A stretch of DNA of 39,320 nucleotides from Deltaproteobacteria bacterium (GCA_030638575.1 DAOWEJ010000046.1:1-39320); one strand, 5' to 3'. Positions 7,411-17,200 are shown, counted from the stretch's first letter. Numbers and translations are program-made. The notes: generated from the letters alone by a model not told the origin.

Positions 7411-8424
7411 ATGCGCCCTTTGTTTCATCCCAGGCTTGTTAATTCACCCTTTAACGACCCACTACTCTTTATCCCTTTTCTTTTTGAAAAACGTGCCGTA
7501 CTTTTTGATCTGGGAGATATTTATTCACTCTCTTCCAGGGATATTCTTAAAATCAGTCACGTATTTGTTACTCACACGCATATGGATCACTTTTTCGGCT
7601 TTGACAGGCTCCTTCGTCTCCTTTTAGGTCGTGAAAAAACTATTTATATGTATGGCCCGGCCGGTTTTCTTGAAAATGTTGAAGGAAAACTTTCAGGGTA
7701 CTCATGGAATCTTGTAAAAAATTTCTCAAATAGATTCGCCTTTCATTTAACCGAGGTACACCCAGACCATTTGATTACAAAGCAATACCTGTGCACCGAC
7801 AAATTCCGTTCAAACCTTCGTGCTGAGGAAAAGCCTTTTGTCGGTATTCTACACGAAGAACCTGCTCTTTGTGTATCTGCAGTTATCCTTGATCACGGTA
7901 TTCCCTGTCTCGGGTTTACAATTAAGGAGCGTTTTCATGTTAACATAAAAAAAGACAGCCTTGATCCCCTTGGACTTGAAACAGGCCCATGGCTTTACAA
8001 GTTTAAACAGGCCCTTTTTAACCATCAACCCCCTGATTCGGAATTTGAGGCTGATCTTGGCAAAGGAAGAGACGGGAAAAAGAAATTTATACTAGGCGAT
8101 CTTGCAAAACAGATCGCCCTTATCACTCCCGGCCAGAAATTAACCTATATTGTAGATGTTGTGTATAATGAATCGAATGTAAGCAAAATTATAAAGTTTG
8201 CTAAAGATACCGATCATCTTTTTATAGAAGCTTCGTTTCTCGATAAGGACAGGAATATCGCCAAAACCAAAAACCATCTCACCGCCAGGCAGGCAGGCAC
8301 TATAGCAGCCAGGGCTCGAGCAAAACAGTTTACAATCTTTCATTTCTCACCAAGGTACACCGGACAGGAGCAGGCGCTTCAGGAAGAAGCGCGGGAAGCG
8401 TATGAAGGAGGTTTAGCTATGTGA
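7411..8424 (+). CDS. RNase Z-like metallo-beta-lactamase fold hydrolase
   Basis: A 337-residue metal-dependent hydrolase of the RNase Z/ElaC branch. The zinc motif HTHMDH is at residues 55-60 in ISHVFVTHTHMDHFFGFDRL. Further ligands are expected in ILDHGIPCLGFTIKE, IVDVVYNES and the C-terminal NHLTARQAGTIAARA, followed by FHFSPRY. The last two are the HLTAxQA and FSxRY signatures of tRNA 3'-processing enzymes. Compared with classical RNase Z (about 305 residues) the N-terminus is not the usual glycine-rich start (no FLGTG), so it may have a different substrate. It starts two bases after the preceding gene and has no obvious terminator; a small hairpin lies at 8495. Confidence 0.82.
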   Translation: MRPLFHPRLVNSPFNDPLLFIPFLFEKRAVLFDLGDIYSLSSRDILKISHVFVTHTHMDHFFGFDRLLRLLLGREKTIYMYGPAGFLENVEGKLSGYSWNLVKNFSNRFAFHLTEVHPDHLITKQYLCTDKFRSNLRAEEKPFVGILHEEPALCVSAVILDHGIPCLGFTIKERFHVNIKKDSLDPLGLETGPWLYKFKQALFNHQPPDSEFEADLGKGRDGKKKFILGDLAKQIALITPGQKLTYIVDVVYNESNVSKIIKFAKDTDHLFIEASFLDKDRNIAKTKNHLTARQAGTIAARARAKQFTIFHFSPRYTGQEQALQEEAREAYEGGLAM

Positions 8425-8494
8425 CCTTCTTTTCAAAAGAGCGATTTTCAATCCTGGCTTGTCACCATCAGTTTTTCATATATAAAATATGGTT

Positions 8495-8517
8495 CTTCTC
8501 CAAATTAATTGGAGAAG
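8495..8517. other. Short perfect hairpin downstream of the RNase Z-like gene
   Basis: CTTCTCCAA (8495-8503) pairs with TTGGAGAAG (8509-8517) around ATTAA. It lies 70 bases after the stop at 8424 and could stabilise or end the recJ transcript, but no U-run follows on the plus strand. Confidence 0.45.
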
Positions 8518-8525
8518 AGGATTCG

Positions 8526-8724
8526 AGGATTCAAGGGGTCAAGGGTTCAAGTGAATGCAAACGGCTTAATACAGATGACATAAACACTTGCGTTTTCTGT
8601 GCCCTTACTCTTTAATATTTTCAAAGTATGTCTATATAAAAACACGGTTCCAAGAGTCAGGGATTTTTCTGTATGTATTTGTTCTTCGGTCATTTCCACT
8701 CGAACCCTTGACCCCTTGAATCCT
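8526..8724. repeat. Long-armed inverted repeat with 8-bp periodicity
   Basis: AGGATTCAAGGGGTCAAGGG at 8526 continues to 8548 and is repeated perfectly as the reverse complement at 8702-8724 (23 of 23 bases). Each arm reads as degenerate 8-mers (AGGATTCA, AGGGGTCA, AGGGTTCA). The 150-base centre has no recognisable gene. It occupies most of the 450-base gap before the methyltransferase gene. Confidence 0.85.
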
Positions 8725-8874
8725 GATCCCTGATCAATCGACCAACTCTTTGGCAGATGATCCTAAAATAGTAAGTTTTTTGATTTCCAAAAGAACCTAT
8801 TACTTCCAAGTTTTTTAAATGTAGCGGTAAAAATAAATATCAACACTCATTTTTACTAAAAAGGAGCAATTGAC

Positions 8875-9432
8875 ATGGCCGGACGAGTTTGTCCTCCCTG
8901 GGTTGGTTATTTCCTTATAAATCCTTTAAGGAAATTGCTGGAAAATCCGGATAAGATATTGGGTCGATTTGTTAGAGAAGGAATGAATGTTCTGGAACCG
9001 GGCTGCGGCATGGGTTATTTCACTTTACCTATGGCACGTATGGTTGGGCCGCAGGGCCGTGTGGTAGCTCTCGATGTCCAGGCAAAGATGCTTTCAGTCT
9101 TAGGCCGCAGAGCCGAAAAAGCCGGACTTTTGAACAGAATCGATCTGCGCCGGATTAAAGCAAACAGGCTGGAAATTGAAGATCTCTCTGGTGAGGTGGA
9201 TTTTGCCGCCGCACTTCATGTGGTACATGAGGTGCCCGACCAGGCGGCCTTTTTTACCGATATCCGGAAGGCCCTAAAACCTGGGGGCAAACTTCTCATT
9301 GTCGAACCCAAGGGCCATGTTTCCCAGGACCAATTTGAACAAACTGTAGTAACTGCTGAAAAAGTCGGTTTTAAACCAGAAGATTTACCCGGCAAAACAG
9401 GCGACCGAGAGACCCTGCTGACTAAAACTTGA
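8875..9432 (+). CDS. Class I SAM-dependent methyltransferase
   Basis: A 185-residue soluble protein with the Rossmann-type methyltransferase fold. Motif I is VLEPGCGMGYFTLPMA (about residues 39-54), motif II is GRVVALDVQAKML, and the motif IV region is VDFAAALHVVHEVPDQAAFF. The post-motif LKPGGKLLIVEPKGHVS is typical of the UbiE/Methyltransf_25 group. It starts at an ATG behind a good ribosome site (AAAAAGGAG). The substrate cannot be told: small stand-alone members methylate metals, lipids or small metabolites. It appears monocistronic, flanked by the inverted repeat at 8526 and a family B repeat at 9478. Confidence 0.85.
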   Translation: MAGRVCPPWVGYFLINPLRKLLENPDKILGRFVREGMNVLEPGCGMGYFTLPMARMVGPQGRVVALDVQAKMLSVLGRRAEKAGLLNRIDLRRIKANRLEIEDLSGEVDFAAALHVVHEVPDQAAFFTDIRKALKPGGKLLIVEPKGHVSQDQFEQTVVTAEKVGFKPEDLPGKTGDRETLLTKT

Positions 9433-9477
9433 TGAACTTGTAAAAAATTTATAATCTACTATAAATCCAGCATTTTT

Positions 9478-9592
9478 GAAGTCTTTGAAAAATGTCCCGC
9501 TAAAACGGGATTCAAGTTCAAGGAAGGCGATCCGCCTCAGGCGGATCGTCCGCCTTGAACTGTACCAAAATTGAACATTTTTCAAAGGTCTC
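9478..9592. repeat. Family B repeat with altered interior, 115 bp
   Basis: The ends GAAGTCTTTGAAAAATG and CATTTTTCAAAGGTCTC are inverted copies of the family B terminus, and AAGTTCAAGGAAGGCGA is shared with the copies at 24806 and 38561. The middle differs: TCCCGCTAAAACGGGA and GATCCGCCTCAGGCGGATC are separate hairpins. It lies between the convergent methyltransferase and aminotransferase genes. Confidence 0.8.
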
Positions 9593-9625
9593 AATATGAC
9601 AACGGACAATTGAGCGTTTTTTCGC

Positions 9626-10759
9626 TCAATTAAGGTAAAACTCTTTTATTTTTTCAACCACGTATCCCTGTTGATCCTCTGTAAGTTCAGGGTATATTGG
9701 AAGAGCAAGGGTATGCGACCCTGCATGCTCTGAAACCGGAAAATCACCTTTCTTATAGTTTAAATTTGAAAAACATTCCTGCAAATGCATGGGTATAGGA
9801 TAATAAACTTCTGTTCCTATTCCCGCTTCCTGAAGAAAGGAGCGAAGATCGTCCCTTTTTTCCGGTACACTGATTATAAACTGGTTATAGATGTGGCGCT
9901 CCTGGCTTTCAACCGGCAGCTTTATATTCTCAAGGTCTGCGCTTGCAAACATTTCCCTGTATCTGTTTGCATTCTCCTGACGTGCAACAGTCCAGTTGTC
10001 AAGGTGTTTCAGCTTCACGGAAACAATGGCGGCCTGCAAGGCATCCAGCCTGAAATTGCCGCCGATGACTTTGTGGTAATACTTGGGGAAAGACCCGTGA
10101 ACGCGCATGATTTTCAGCTTTTCATACAATTTTTCCGAATTCGTTGTAACAATCCCGCCGTCCCCGAATCCGCCTAAATTTTTCGAGGGGAAAAAAGAAA
10201 AGCATCCAAAATCACCGATAGAACCGGCTCGTTTTCCCTTATACTGGGCACCGATAGCCTGGGCTGCATCTTCAATCACAATGAGATCATACTTTCGGGC
10301 AATTTCGAGTATTGGGTCCATTTCAGCACACTGTCCATAAAGGTGGACAGGCATTATGGCCTTAAGCCCCGACCTTTTCTCGTCGGTCATTTCATCAATA
10401 GCGTTTTCTATACCCCTGGTTGAAATATTGTATGTATCAGGATCGATATCAACGAAAATCGGCCTGGCGCCTGTCCGGACAATTGAACCTGCTGTTGCGA
10501 AAAAAGTATATGGCGTTGTTATAACACTGTCTTCGGGTCCGATATCCGCAGCAATCAGGGAAATTAAAAGTGCATCTGTTCCCGAAGAAACCCCTATTGC
10601 ATATTTTGAAGAGCAATATTCGGCTATCTCTTCTTCAAGGGCTTCGACCTTTGGCCCAAGGATAAAATACTGGCTTTCATAAACTTCCTGGGTAGCTTTT
10701 AAAATCTCTTCTCTTATGGAATTATACTGGGCTTTTAAATCAAGTAATGGTACTTTCAT
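9626..10759 (-). CDS. DegT/DnrJ/EryC1/StrS-family sugar aminotransferase
   Basis: PLP enzyme of fold type I, expected to aminate a keto group of a nucleotide-bound sugar during surface polysaccharide or glycan synthesis. The 377-residue protein begins MKVPLLDLKAQY; SSGTDAL binds the PLP phosphate, TTPYTFFATA follows, IEDAAQAIGA holds the Asp pairing with the pyridine nitrogen, and the PLP lysine is K193 in FSFFPSKNLGG. The wording is closest to WbpE-like aminotransferases. The frame is open to 10810, but the ATG at 10757-10759 is the family start. It lies about 90 bases downstream of the mannose-1-phosphate guanylyltransferase gene, consistent with a shared role in sugar-nucleotide metabolism. 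The exact sugar is unknown. Confidence 0.88.
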   Translation of the reverse strand: MKVPLLDLKAQYNSIREEILKATQEVYESQYFILGPKVEALEEEIAEYCSSKYAIGVSSGTDALLISLIAADIGPEDSVITTPYTFFATAGSIVRTGARPIFVDIDPDTYNISTRGIENAIDEMTDEKRSGLKAIMPVHLYGQCAEMDPILEIARKYDLIVIEDAAQAIGAQYKGKRAGSIGDFGCFSFFPSKNLGGFGDGGIVTTNSEKLYEKLKIMRVHGSFPKYYHKVIGGNFRLDALQAAIVSVKLKHLDNWTVARQENANRYREMFASADLENIKLPVESQERHIYNQFIISVPEKRDDLRSFLQEAGIGTEVYYPIPMHLQECFSNLNYKKGDFPVSEHAGSHTLALPIYPELTEDQQGYVVEKIKEFYLN

Positions 10760-10851
10760 AATAAATTTGGCTCCGTTTTGTTGCATCCCTGCCGAAACAG
10801 CAGGAGGCATTCTTTATTTTTATATTATTGGCTGAAAAATTCAAAGTGCCA

Positions 10852-11934
10852 TCAATATTCCTTTCGCTTTTTTTCCTTGAGTTCCGTGACAATCGATTTT
10901 ACATCCCTACTGTTATCCATATCTGAAACAAATACCGAATCTGATGTCTCAACAACAACCATATTTTCAAGACAGTTTGCTGTAATAAGCCTCTCATTTC
11001 CCATAATTAAACAGTTTCGGGTCTTTTTTGCAATTACATCTCCTTTAATTACGTTATTGTTATCATCTTTTGGAAGAAAGTCATAAAGGGATTTCCATGA
11101 TCCGATATCACTCCATCCGAAATCCGAAGGCAGAACAGCCCCCCTGTGCGTCTTTTCCATTATGGCATAGTCAACAGATATATCAGGCAACTGCTCATAA
11201 TCCTTTTTTGATATCGAATCTTTTTTCATAACAAGATTATTTAATTTTCTAAAAAGTTCCGGCTCAAAAACTTTAAATTCATCTCTGATGACAGATGCAC
11301 TAAAGGCGAACATCCCGCTGTTCCAGAAGAAATTGCCGGCTTTTATATATTTCTCTGCCGTCTTTCCGTCAGGTTTTTCAACAAATCTCTTAATAGAGAG
11401 TGCCCCTGCAAATATATCTTCGTCACCTTCGATATATCCGTAACCGGTTTCCGGGTAATGGGGCTTTATGCCGAATGTAACAACATGCCCCTTTTTGGCA
11501 AGTTGTATTGCTGATTTAAGTTTCTCGTGAAAAAGACTGATGTCCCGGATAACATGATCTGCCGGAAAGATACATAAAACAGCATCATCTTCAACTTTCA
11601 GTATTTCTAATACGGCAAGCAATATTGCAGGAGCCGTATTTCGGCCACAGGGCTCACATATAATCTTCCCGTGTGAAGATATACCTGTTTCCTCCATTTG
11701 CCTTGCAGTTTCATGAAAATGTTTATCTCCGCAGACAATCCTTACGTTTTCCCTGTCAAGAACCGGAACCAATCGTTTTATTGTGCTCTGAAGAAGAGAA
11801 TCTTCACCAATGAACTTTATAAGCTGTTTGGGCGAAAGTTCTCTTGATACCGGCCACAGTCGTGATCCTACACCACCGGCCAGTAAAACAGGATAGACCG
11901 GGTATTCTTTATCAAACGCGTCTGAATCTCCCAT
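10852..11934 (-). CDS. manC: Mannose-1-phosphate guanylyltransferase (single-domain)
   Basis: Makes GDP-mannose from mannose-1-phosphate and GTP for polysaccharide synthesis. The nucleotidyltransferase signature is VYPVLLAGGVGSRLWPVSRE followed by SPKQL. Further conserved parts are CEPCGRNTAPAILLA, IFPADHVI, FGIKPHYPETGYGYIE, FVEKPDGKTAEKYI, FWNSGMFAF, DYAIMEKT and DFGWSDIGSW. At 360 residues it has only the catalytic domain with a short left-handed helix tail; the cupin isomerase domain of bifunctional ManC/AlgA is absent. The ATG at 11932-11934 is preceded by AGGGG and overlaps the 3' end of dnaE by 23 bases, an unusual coupling of a polysaccharide gene to a replication gene. Confidence 0.93.
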   Translation of the reverse strand: MGDSDAFDKEYPVYPVLLAGGVGSRLWPVSRELSPKQLIKFIGEDSLLQSTIKRLVPVLDRENVRIVCGDKHFHETARQMEETGISSHGKIICEPCGRNTAPAILLAVLEILKVEDDAVLCIFPADHVIRDISLFHEKLKSAIQLAKKGHVVTFGIKPHYPETGYGYIEGDEDIFAGALSIKRFVEKPDGKTAEKYIKAGNFFWNSGMFAFSASVIRDEFKVFEPELFRKLNNLVMKKDSISKKDYEQLPDISVDYAIMEKTHRGAVLPSDFGWSDIGSWKSLYDFLPKDDNNNVIKGDVIAKKTRNCLIMGNERLITANCLENMVVVETSDSVFVSDMDNSRDVKSIVTELKEKKRKEY

Positions 11935-14900
11935 TTCTCTGATTTCCCCTGGAGCCGTTCAATTTATTGTTCTGCGACGCCTTGCTGCATTCGGTCTCAA
12001 CGGCATTATGCCCAAGCAAAGCATTAACATCGCGTGTCAATGGCAATCCGGCCTTTACTTTCAAAGTGCCCGGAAGCTCTATTATTGTTTCGATCTTTTC
12101 CGAGCTTAGTATATGGATAAACGCCTCACACGTACCCGGATGATTTTTCAAAATATCTTTAAGATTCAAAAGCAGCTTCCTATCTGCACGGGACATTTCC
12201 ATATTAAAATGGATCTTCGTTGTCCATGTCTCCTCGGCTTTATCAAGTGGTACAATCGTTTCTGCAAGTATTTTAACGCTCTGTTCATCCTTTTGTACCC
12301 TTCCTTCAATTATGACAGGGTTATCTTCAAAAAGTATGTCGCTCACCAGGTTATAGGCTGAAGAGAAAACCGTAGCTTCAACAAGGCCATGCATATCTTC
12401 TATAGTGACAAAGGCCATCAGGTCCCCCCTTTTTGTCTTTATAACTTTGGTATTTGTAACAATCCCCCCGATCCTGACAGCCCCGCCGTCTTTTAACTCC
12501 TTTACCGATATTGCATTTGCATTTGTAAATTTATCAAGAATATCCTCATACCTGTTTAAAGGGTGTCCGCTGATATAAAAACCAAGTGATTCCTTTTCAA
12601 AAGCAAGCCGTTTTCGCTCACTGAATTCTTCTATCTGTGGCATTGCAGGCAGGTTTATTGCCTGGTTACTTTCTACGGTGTCAAACAGACTCATCTGAGG
12701 ATCATCTCTCTCCTTTTGAACCCTTTGACCGTAATCGAGTGCGTCTTCTAAAGAAGCGAGCATCCGGGAACGTTTTTCTTCGGTGAAATCGAATGCGCCA
12801 CATTTTATTAGACTTTCAATTACCCTTTTATTGACTTTTTTCAAATCAACATGCTCACAAAATTCAAACAGGGAAGACAATTTATTTCGGCCTCTGGCCT
12901 GAATAATCGCTTCAATAGCACTTTCTCCGACGTTTTTAACGGCAACGACTCCGAACCTGATCTTTAAACCGTCTACTGTAAAACCCTTATCACTTTCAAT
13001 GATATCTGGTGGAAGTATCTCTATGCCATGGCTGCGGCATTCAGCAATATATTTAACAACACCGTCCGTTGAATGCATTTCACTTGTAAGAAGCGAAGCC
13101 ATGAACTCAACTGGAAAGTGGGCTTTCAAAAAAGCTGTCTGATAAGCAATAAGGGCATAAGCCGCGCTGTGGGACTTGTTAAAACCATATCCGCCGAATT
13201 TTTCAATCAGATCAAATATCATTTTTGCTTTATTCGAAGGAATTTTACTTTCCAGTGCACCCCCCATGAAACGGGCCCGTTGTTTTGCCATAATCGACTG
13301 AATTTTCTTTCCCATCGCCTTTCTGAGGTCATCAGCCTCGGCCATGGAATATTTGGCCAGAACACCGGCAATCTTCATTACCTGTTCCTGATACACAATG
13401 ACACCGTATGTCTCTTTTAGAATCGGTTCAAGCTCAGGAACAAGGTATTCAACTTTTTTTCTGCCGTGTTTTCTTGCCACATAGTCATCAATCATCCCGC
13501 TTTCCATGGGGCCCGGCCTGTAGAGTGCAACGAGCGCGATGATATCATCAAAACGCTCCGGCCTTAGCCTGACGAGAAGATCTTTCATACCAGAACTTTC
13601 AAGCTGGAAAACACCTGTGGTATCTCCCGATGACAGCAGACGATATGTATCGGTATCGTTAAGATCCAGATTTTCCATATCCGGCTGGGTTTTCCCCTGT
13701 TTTGCAATAAGGGAAAGGGTTTCGGCAATTACAGTCAGGTTGCGAAGACCCAGGAAATCAAATTTGATAAGGCCGATCTTTTCAACAGCCTTCATATCGA
13801 ACTGGGTTACGACCTCACCTTTCTTGCCTTTATACAGTGGCAGGTACTCAACAAGGGGCTTGTCCGCTATAACAACCCCTGCGGCATGGGTGGAGGCGTG
13901 CCGCGGCAGTCCTTCAAGAACGCGGCAAATACTTATCAAATCAGAAACTTCGGGTTTTTGCTCGGCCATGCGGGCAAGTTTTGGTTCCTGTTTCAACGCC
14001 TCGTCAAGGCTTATATCCAGTACATCCGGAACCATCTTGGCGATTACGTCCACTTCGCTCAAAGGTATATCAAGGGCACGCCCCACGTCACGAATTACCG
14101 CCCGGCTTTTAAGCTTTCCGTAAGTAATAATCTGGGCAACATAATCACCACCGCCGAACCTGTCTACCACGTATTTAAAGACTTCTTCTCTGCCGTTTAT
14201 GCAAAAATCGACATCTATGTCCGGCATGCTTTTCCGGGCAGGATTAAGAAAGCGTTCAAAAATAAGACCATGTTCAAGAGGGTCAAGACCTGTAATCCCG
14301 AGAGAGTATGCAACAAGGCTTCCTGCTGCAGATCCCCTGCCGGGTCCTACGGGAATATTGTTTTCTTTGGCGTATTGTATGAAATCGGCTACAATCAGAA
14401 AATATCCTGAGAATCCCATATCTTTTATAACTGAGAGCTCATATTCAAGCCGGTCTTTATATATCTTTTCCTCAACACCCGGATTTTTCAATTTTATGCG
14501 CCTGATTATACTTCGAAATCCCTCTCGGGCTTTTTCCTCAAAAATTTGTTCTTCGGTTTGAGTTGCTTTTAAATCAAATTTAGGGAAATGATATGTGTCA
14601 AAATCAAATTCAAGATTGCACCTTTTTGCAATATCCACTGTGTTATCAAGTGCACCGGGATATTTTCCGAAAGATGCGTGCATCTCTTCTCTGGATTTGA
14701 AATAAAGCTGATCTGTTCTGAATTTTAATCGGTTGGAATCATGAACTGTCTTACCGGTCTGGATACACAAGAGAACATCATGGGCGCGAACGTCTTCTTT
14801 ATTTAGATAATGGCAGTCGTTGCTGGCAACAAGGCCGATAGACAGCCTTTCGCTCATTTCGAGCAAGCCGAGGTTAACCTTTTCCTGAATATCGATGCCA

Positions 14901-15445
14901 TTGTTTTGAACTTCAAGGAAAAAATTGCCTTCGCCAAAGATGTCCAGATACATGCGGGCAACATCATCCGCCTCATCGATTCTGTCTTTTGTAATCAGCG
15001 TGGGTATTTCTCCGTGAAGACAGGCCGAAAGCGCAATAAGGCCTTTGCTGTGTTCTCTTAAAATTTCCCTGTCGATACGAGGTTTGTAATAAAATCCTTC
15101 AAGCTGGGCAACAGATGCCAACCTGCACAAATTTCGATATCCTTCCTTATTTTCAGCTAAGAGAATTAAGTGGGAAAGCCCTTTGGCATCCTGGGGTGTT
15201 TTATCCTTAAGACTTCGCGGTGCGAGATAACATTCGCATCCGATAATGGGTTTAATACCTGCCTTATTCGCCTTTTCATAGAACTCAACAGCTCCGAACA
15301 TGGTACCATGATCTGTAATGGCAACCGAATTCATGCCGAATTCCGATACACGTTTTAAAAGGTCATCAATCCTTATGGCCCCGTCTAAGAGACTGTACTG
15401 GGTATGGACGTGCAGATGGATAAAATCGGGTGTTTTATTTGTCAT
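11912..15445 (-). CDS. dnaE: DNA polymerase III alpha subunit
   Basis: Replicative C-family polymerase, 1177 residues, normal for DnaE1. The N-terminal PHP domain starts with FIHLHVHTQYSLLDGA and AITDHGTMFG. The palm contains GPGRGSAAGSLVAY (about 368-381) and the catalytic MPDIDVDFC (about 407-415). Later parts include HASTHAAGVVI, DFLGLRNLT, VALYRPGPMESGMI, YQEQVMKIA and GGYGFNKSHSAAYALIAYQT. The helix-hairpin-helix region and an OB domain (VRIGGIVTNTKV) follow. The final 30 residues are polar and rich in N, G and R, and overlap the next gene. No exonuclease domain is present, so proofreading must come from a separate DnaQ. The start ATG is at 15443-15445, without a strong ribosome site. 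Confidence 0.97.
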   Translation of the reverse strand: MTNKTPDFIHLHVHTQYSLLDGAIRIDDLLKRVSEFGMNSVAITDHGTMFGAVEFYEKANKAGIKPIIGCECYLAPRSLKDKTPQDAKGLSHLILLAENKEGYRNLCRLASVAQLEGFYYKPRIDREILREHSKGLIALSACLHGEIPTLITKDRIDEADDVARMYLDIFGEGNFFLEVQNNGIDIQEKVNLGLLEMSERLSIGLVASNDCHYLNKEDVRAHDVLLCIQTGKTVHDSNRLKFRTDQLYFKSREEMHASFGKYPGALDNTVDIAKRCNLEFDFDTYHFPKFDLKATQTEEQIFEEKAREGFRSIIRRIKLKNPGVEEKIYKDRLEYELSVIKDMGFSGYFLIVADFIQYAKENNIPVGPGRGSAAGSLVAYSLGITGLDPLEHGLIFERFLNPARKSMPDIDVDFCINGREEVFKYVVDRFGGGDYVAQIITYGKLKSRAVIRDVGRALDIPLSEVDVIAKMVPDVLDISLDEALKQEPKLARMAEQKPEVSDLISICRVLEGLPRHASTHAAGVVIADKPLVEYLPLYKGKKGEVVTQFDMKAVEKIGLIKFDFLGLRNLTVIAETLSLIAKQGKTQPDMENLDLNDTDTYRLLSSGDTTGVFQLESSGMKDLLVRLRPERFDDIIALVALYRPGPMESGMIDDYVARKHGRKKVEYLVPELEPILKETYGVIVYQEQVMKIAGVLAKYSMAEADDLRKAMGKKIQSIMAKQRARFMGGALESKIPSNKAKMIFDLIEKFGGYGFNKSHSAAYALIAYQTAFLKAHFPVEFMASLLTSEMHSTDGVVKYIAECRSHGIEILPPDIIESDKGFTVDGLKIRFGVVAVKNVGESAIEAIIQARGRNKLSSLFEFCEHVDLKKVNKRVIESLIKCGAFDFTEEKRSRMLASLEDALDYGQRVQKERDDPQMSLFDTVESNQAINLPAMPQIEEFSERKRLAFEKESLGFYISGHPLNRYEDILDKFTNANAISVKELKDGGAVRIGGIVTNTKVIKTKRGDLMAFVTIEDMHGLVEATVFSSAYNLVSDILFEDNPVIIEGRVQKDEQSVKILAETIVPLDKAEETWTTKIHFNMEMSRADRKLLLNLKDILKNHPGTCEAFIHILSSEKIETIIELPGTLKVKAGLPLTRDVNALLGHNAVETECSKASQNNKLNGSRGNQRNGRFRRV

Positions 15446-15474
15446 TGATCATTTATAATTTATCATTTACCTAT

Positions 15475-15607
15475 GAGCTATCAGCTATGAGCTGTGATCT
15501 ATATAAGCTATCAGCTTTGAGCTATGAGCTATAAGTTATGAGCTGTGAGCTATCAGCTATGAGCTGTGATCTATATAAGCTATCAGCTTTGAGCTATGAG
15601 CTATAAG
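15475..15607. repeat. Tandem 61-bp perfect duplication built from GAGCTAT-like 7-mers
   Basis: Bases 15475-15535 and 15547-15607 are identical over 61 bases, with a period of 72. Inside, the sequence is a chain of degenerate 7-mers (GAGCTAT, CAGCTAT, GAGCTGT, CAGCTTT). The copies are in the same orientation, unlike the opposed arms at other loci, and fill the gap between dnaE and guaB. The array begins six bases after the guaB stop. It is not a CRISPR: there are no unique spacers. Confidence 0.9.
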
Positions 15608-15612
15608 CTCTC

Positions 15613-17076
15613 TCAATCCAGCCGGTAATTCGGCGCCTCTTTTGTAATAATTACGTCATGGACATGGCTTTCGCGCATACCTGCCGCACTTATCTTTATA
15701 AACCGCGCTTTTTCCTTTAGTTCTTCCAGGGTTCTGCATCCGACATATCCCATTCCCGCCTTTAATCCTCCGATAAGCTGGTAAATATTTTCAGAGAGGC
15801 TGCCTCTGTAAGGAACACGGCCGACAATACCTTCAGGGACAAGTTTATCGTCTTCGGCCTGTTCACTTTGATAATACCTGTCCCTGCTCCCTCTTTTCAT
15901 TGCTTCAAGGGATCCCATACCCCTGTATGCTTTGTAACTTCGGCCTTGAAAAATGACGAGTTCACCCGGACTTTCCTCTGTTCCGGCAAAAAGACCGCCT
16001 ATCATTATTGCATGGGCTCCGGCACCAATTGCCTTTGTAATATCACCTGAATATTTTATCCCGCCGTCGGCAATCAACGGTATACCGGTTTTGCTCGATA
16101 TCGACCTGCAGTTCATTATTGCGGTCATCTGGGGCACACCTATACCTGCGATAATACGGGTAGTGCATATAGACCCGGGCCCGATTCCGATCTTGACTCC
16201 GTCCACCCCGGCATTAATGAGATCCTCGGCCCCTTTTGCAGTACCTACATTACCTGCTATAAGTTCCATATTTTTAAAATTACTCTTTAATATCTTTACA
16301 GCATCAAGAACATTAATCGAGTGTCCATGAGATGTATCTATCAATAAGACATCCGCACCTGCCTCTAAAAGAGCATCTGCACGCTCTTCCATGTCAGGAC
16401 CGACACCGATGGCCGCTCCTGCTCTGAGCCTGCCCATTTTGTCCTTGCAGGCATTCGGATATTTTTTTATTTTTTCAATATCTTTTATAGTTATCATACC
16501 CTTCAGCCGCCCCTTTGTGTCAACAACAAGGAGCTTCTCAATCCTGTGCTCGTGTAAAAGTTTTTTCGAATCTTCCAGTTCTATACCTTCTGAGACAGTT
16601 ATAAGGTTTTCTTTTGTCATAACTTCCGATACCTTTTTTCCCATATCTGTCTCAAATCTTAAGTCCCTGTTTGTAACTATTCCTACAAGTTTATCTCCCT
16701 TTGTTACCGGAACTCCGGAAATACGGTACTCTTCCATAAGTTGCATCACTTCACTAACAGGCTTTTCAGGATTTATTATAACCGGATCGACAATCATGCC
16801 GCTTTCGGATTTTTTTACCTTATCTACTTCTACAACCTGGCTTTTAATACTCATATTCCGGTGTATGAAACCTATACCCCCTTCCCGTGCCATGCTTATG
16901 GAAGTTCGCGATTCCGTTACAGTATCCATTGCAGCACTTACCAGTGGAATGTTAAGTGGAATATTTTTAGTCAACCATGTACTTGTGTCAACATTCTTAG
17001 GTAATACATCCGAATAGTTCGGAATCAACAAAACATCATCAAAGGAGTAAGCTTCTTCAGGCGGTATTTTTATCAT
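15613..17076 (-). CDS. guaB: IMP dehydrogenase
   Basis: Oxidises IMP to XMP with NAD, the committed step of GMP synthesis. The 487-residue protein starts [17 protein letters not shown] and has [10 protein letters not shown] and [15 protein letters not shown] tandem CBS pair at about residues 95-210 includes [17 protein letters not shown]. The catalytic loop is [11 protein letters not shown] with Cys at about 304, and the flap includes [10 protein letters not shown]. It ends with the normal tail, including [14 protein letters not shown]. The frame extends upstream to 17100, but the ATG at 17074-17076 has the ribosome site GGAGGA and matches the family start. A hairpin TGCGTT/AACGCA at 17110-17126 lies in the leader; I see no known purine riboswitch. 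guaA is not in the window. Confidence 0.97.
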   Translation of the reverse strand: MIKIPPEEAYSFDDVLLIPNYSDVLPKNVDTSTWLTKNIPLNIPLVSAAMDTVTESRTSISMAREGGIGFIHRNMSIKSQVVEVDKVKKSESGMIVDPVIINPEKPVSEVMQLMEEYRISGVPVTKGDKLVGIVTNRDLRFETDMGKKVSEVMTKENLITVSEGIELEDSKKLLHEHRIEKLLVVDTKGRLKGMITIKDIEKIKKYPNACKDKMGRLRAGAAIGVGPDMEERADALLEAGADVLLIDTSHGHSINVLDAVKILKSNFKNMELIAGNVGTAKGAEDLINAGVDGVKIGIGPGSICTTRIIAGIGVPQMTAIMNCRSISSKTGIPLIADGGIKYSGDITKAIGAGAHAIMIGGLFAGTEESPGELVIFQGRSYKAYRGMGSLEAMKRGSRDRYYQSEQAEDDKLVPEGIVGRVPYRGSLSENIYQLIGGLKAGMGYVGCRTLEELKEKARFIKISAAGMRESHVHDVIITKEAPNYRLD

Positions 17077-17200
17077 TGGAGTCCTCCGTTTTAAATTCAA
17101 TTTTCTGAATGCGTTTTTTCAACGCACTAAAATTTTACGAATTCATGATTTTTGAGCGAACCAAATAGCAAAAGGCTGTGTCTTTAGCAATCTTTTATTT

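Noticed and set aside
8421..8615. 64-codon plus-strand frame after the RNase Z-like gene
   Set aside because: It overlaps the end of the preceding gene and crosses the 8-mer inverted repeat; composition is not protein-like.
11912..11934. Frameshift or assembly error where manC overlaps dnaE
   Set aside because: Both proteins are complete, manC has a ribosome site inside dnaE, and short overlaps are normal in operons.
15475..15607. Possible CRISPR array between dnaE and guaB
   Set aside because: The repeat units are 7-mers without unique spacers, and the two long copies are simple tandem duplicates.
17077..17200. Purine riboswitch in the guaB leader
   Set aside because: Only a small TGCGTT/AACGCA hairpin is seen; no conserved purine or PRPP aptamer core could be recognised.
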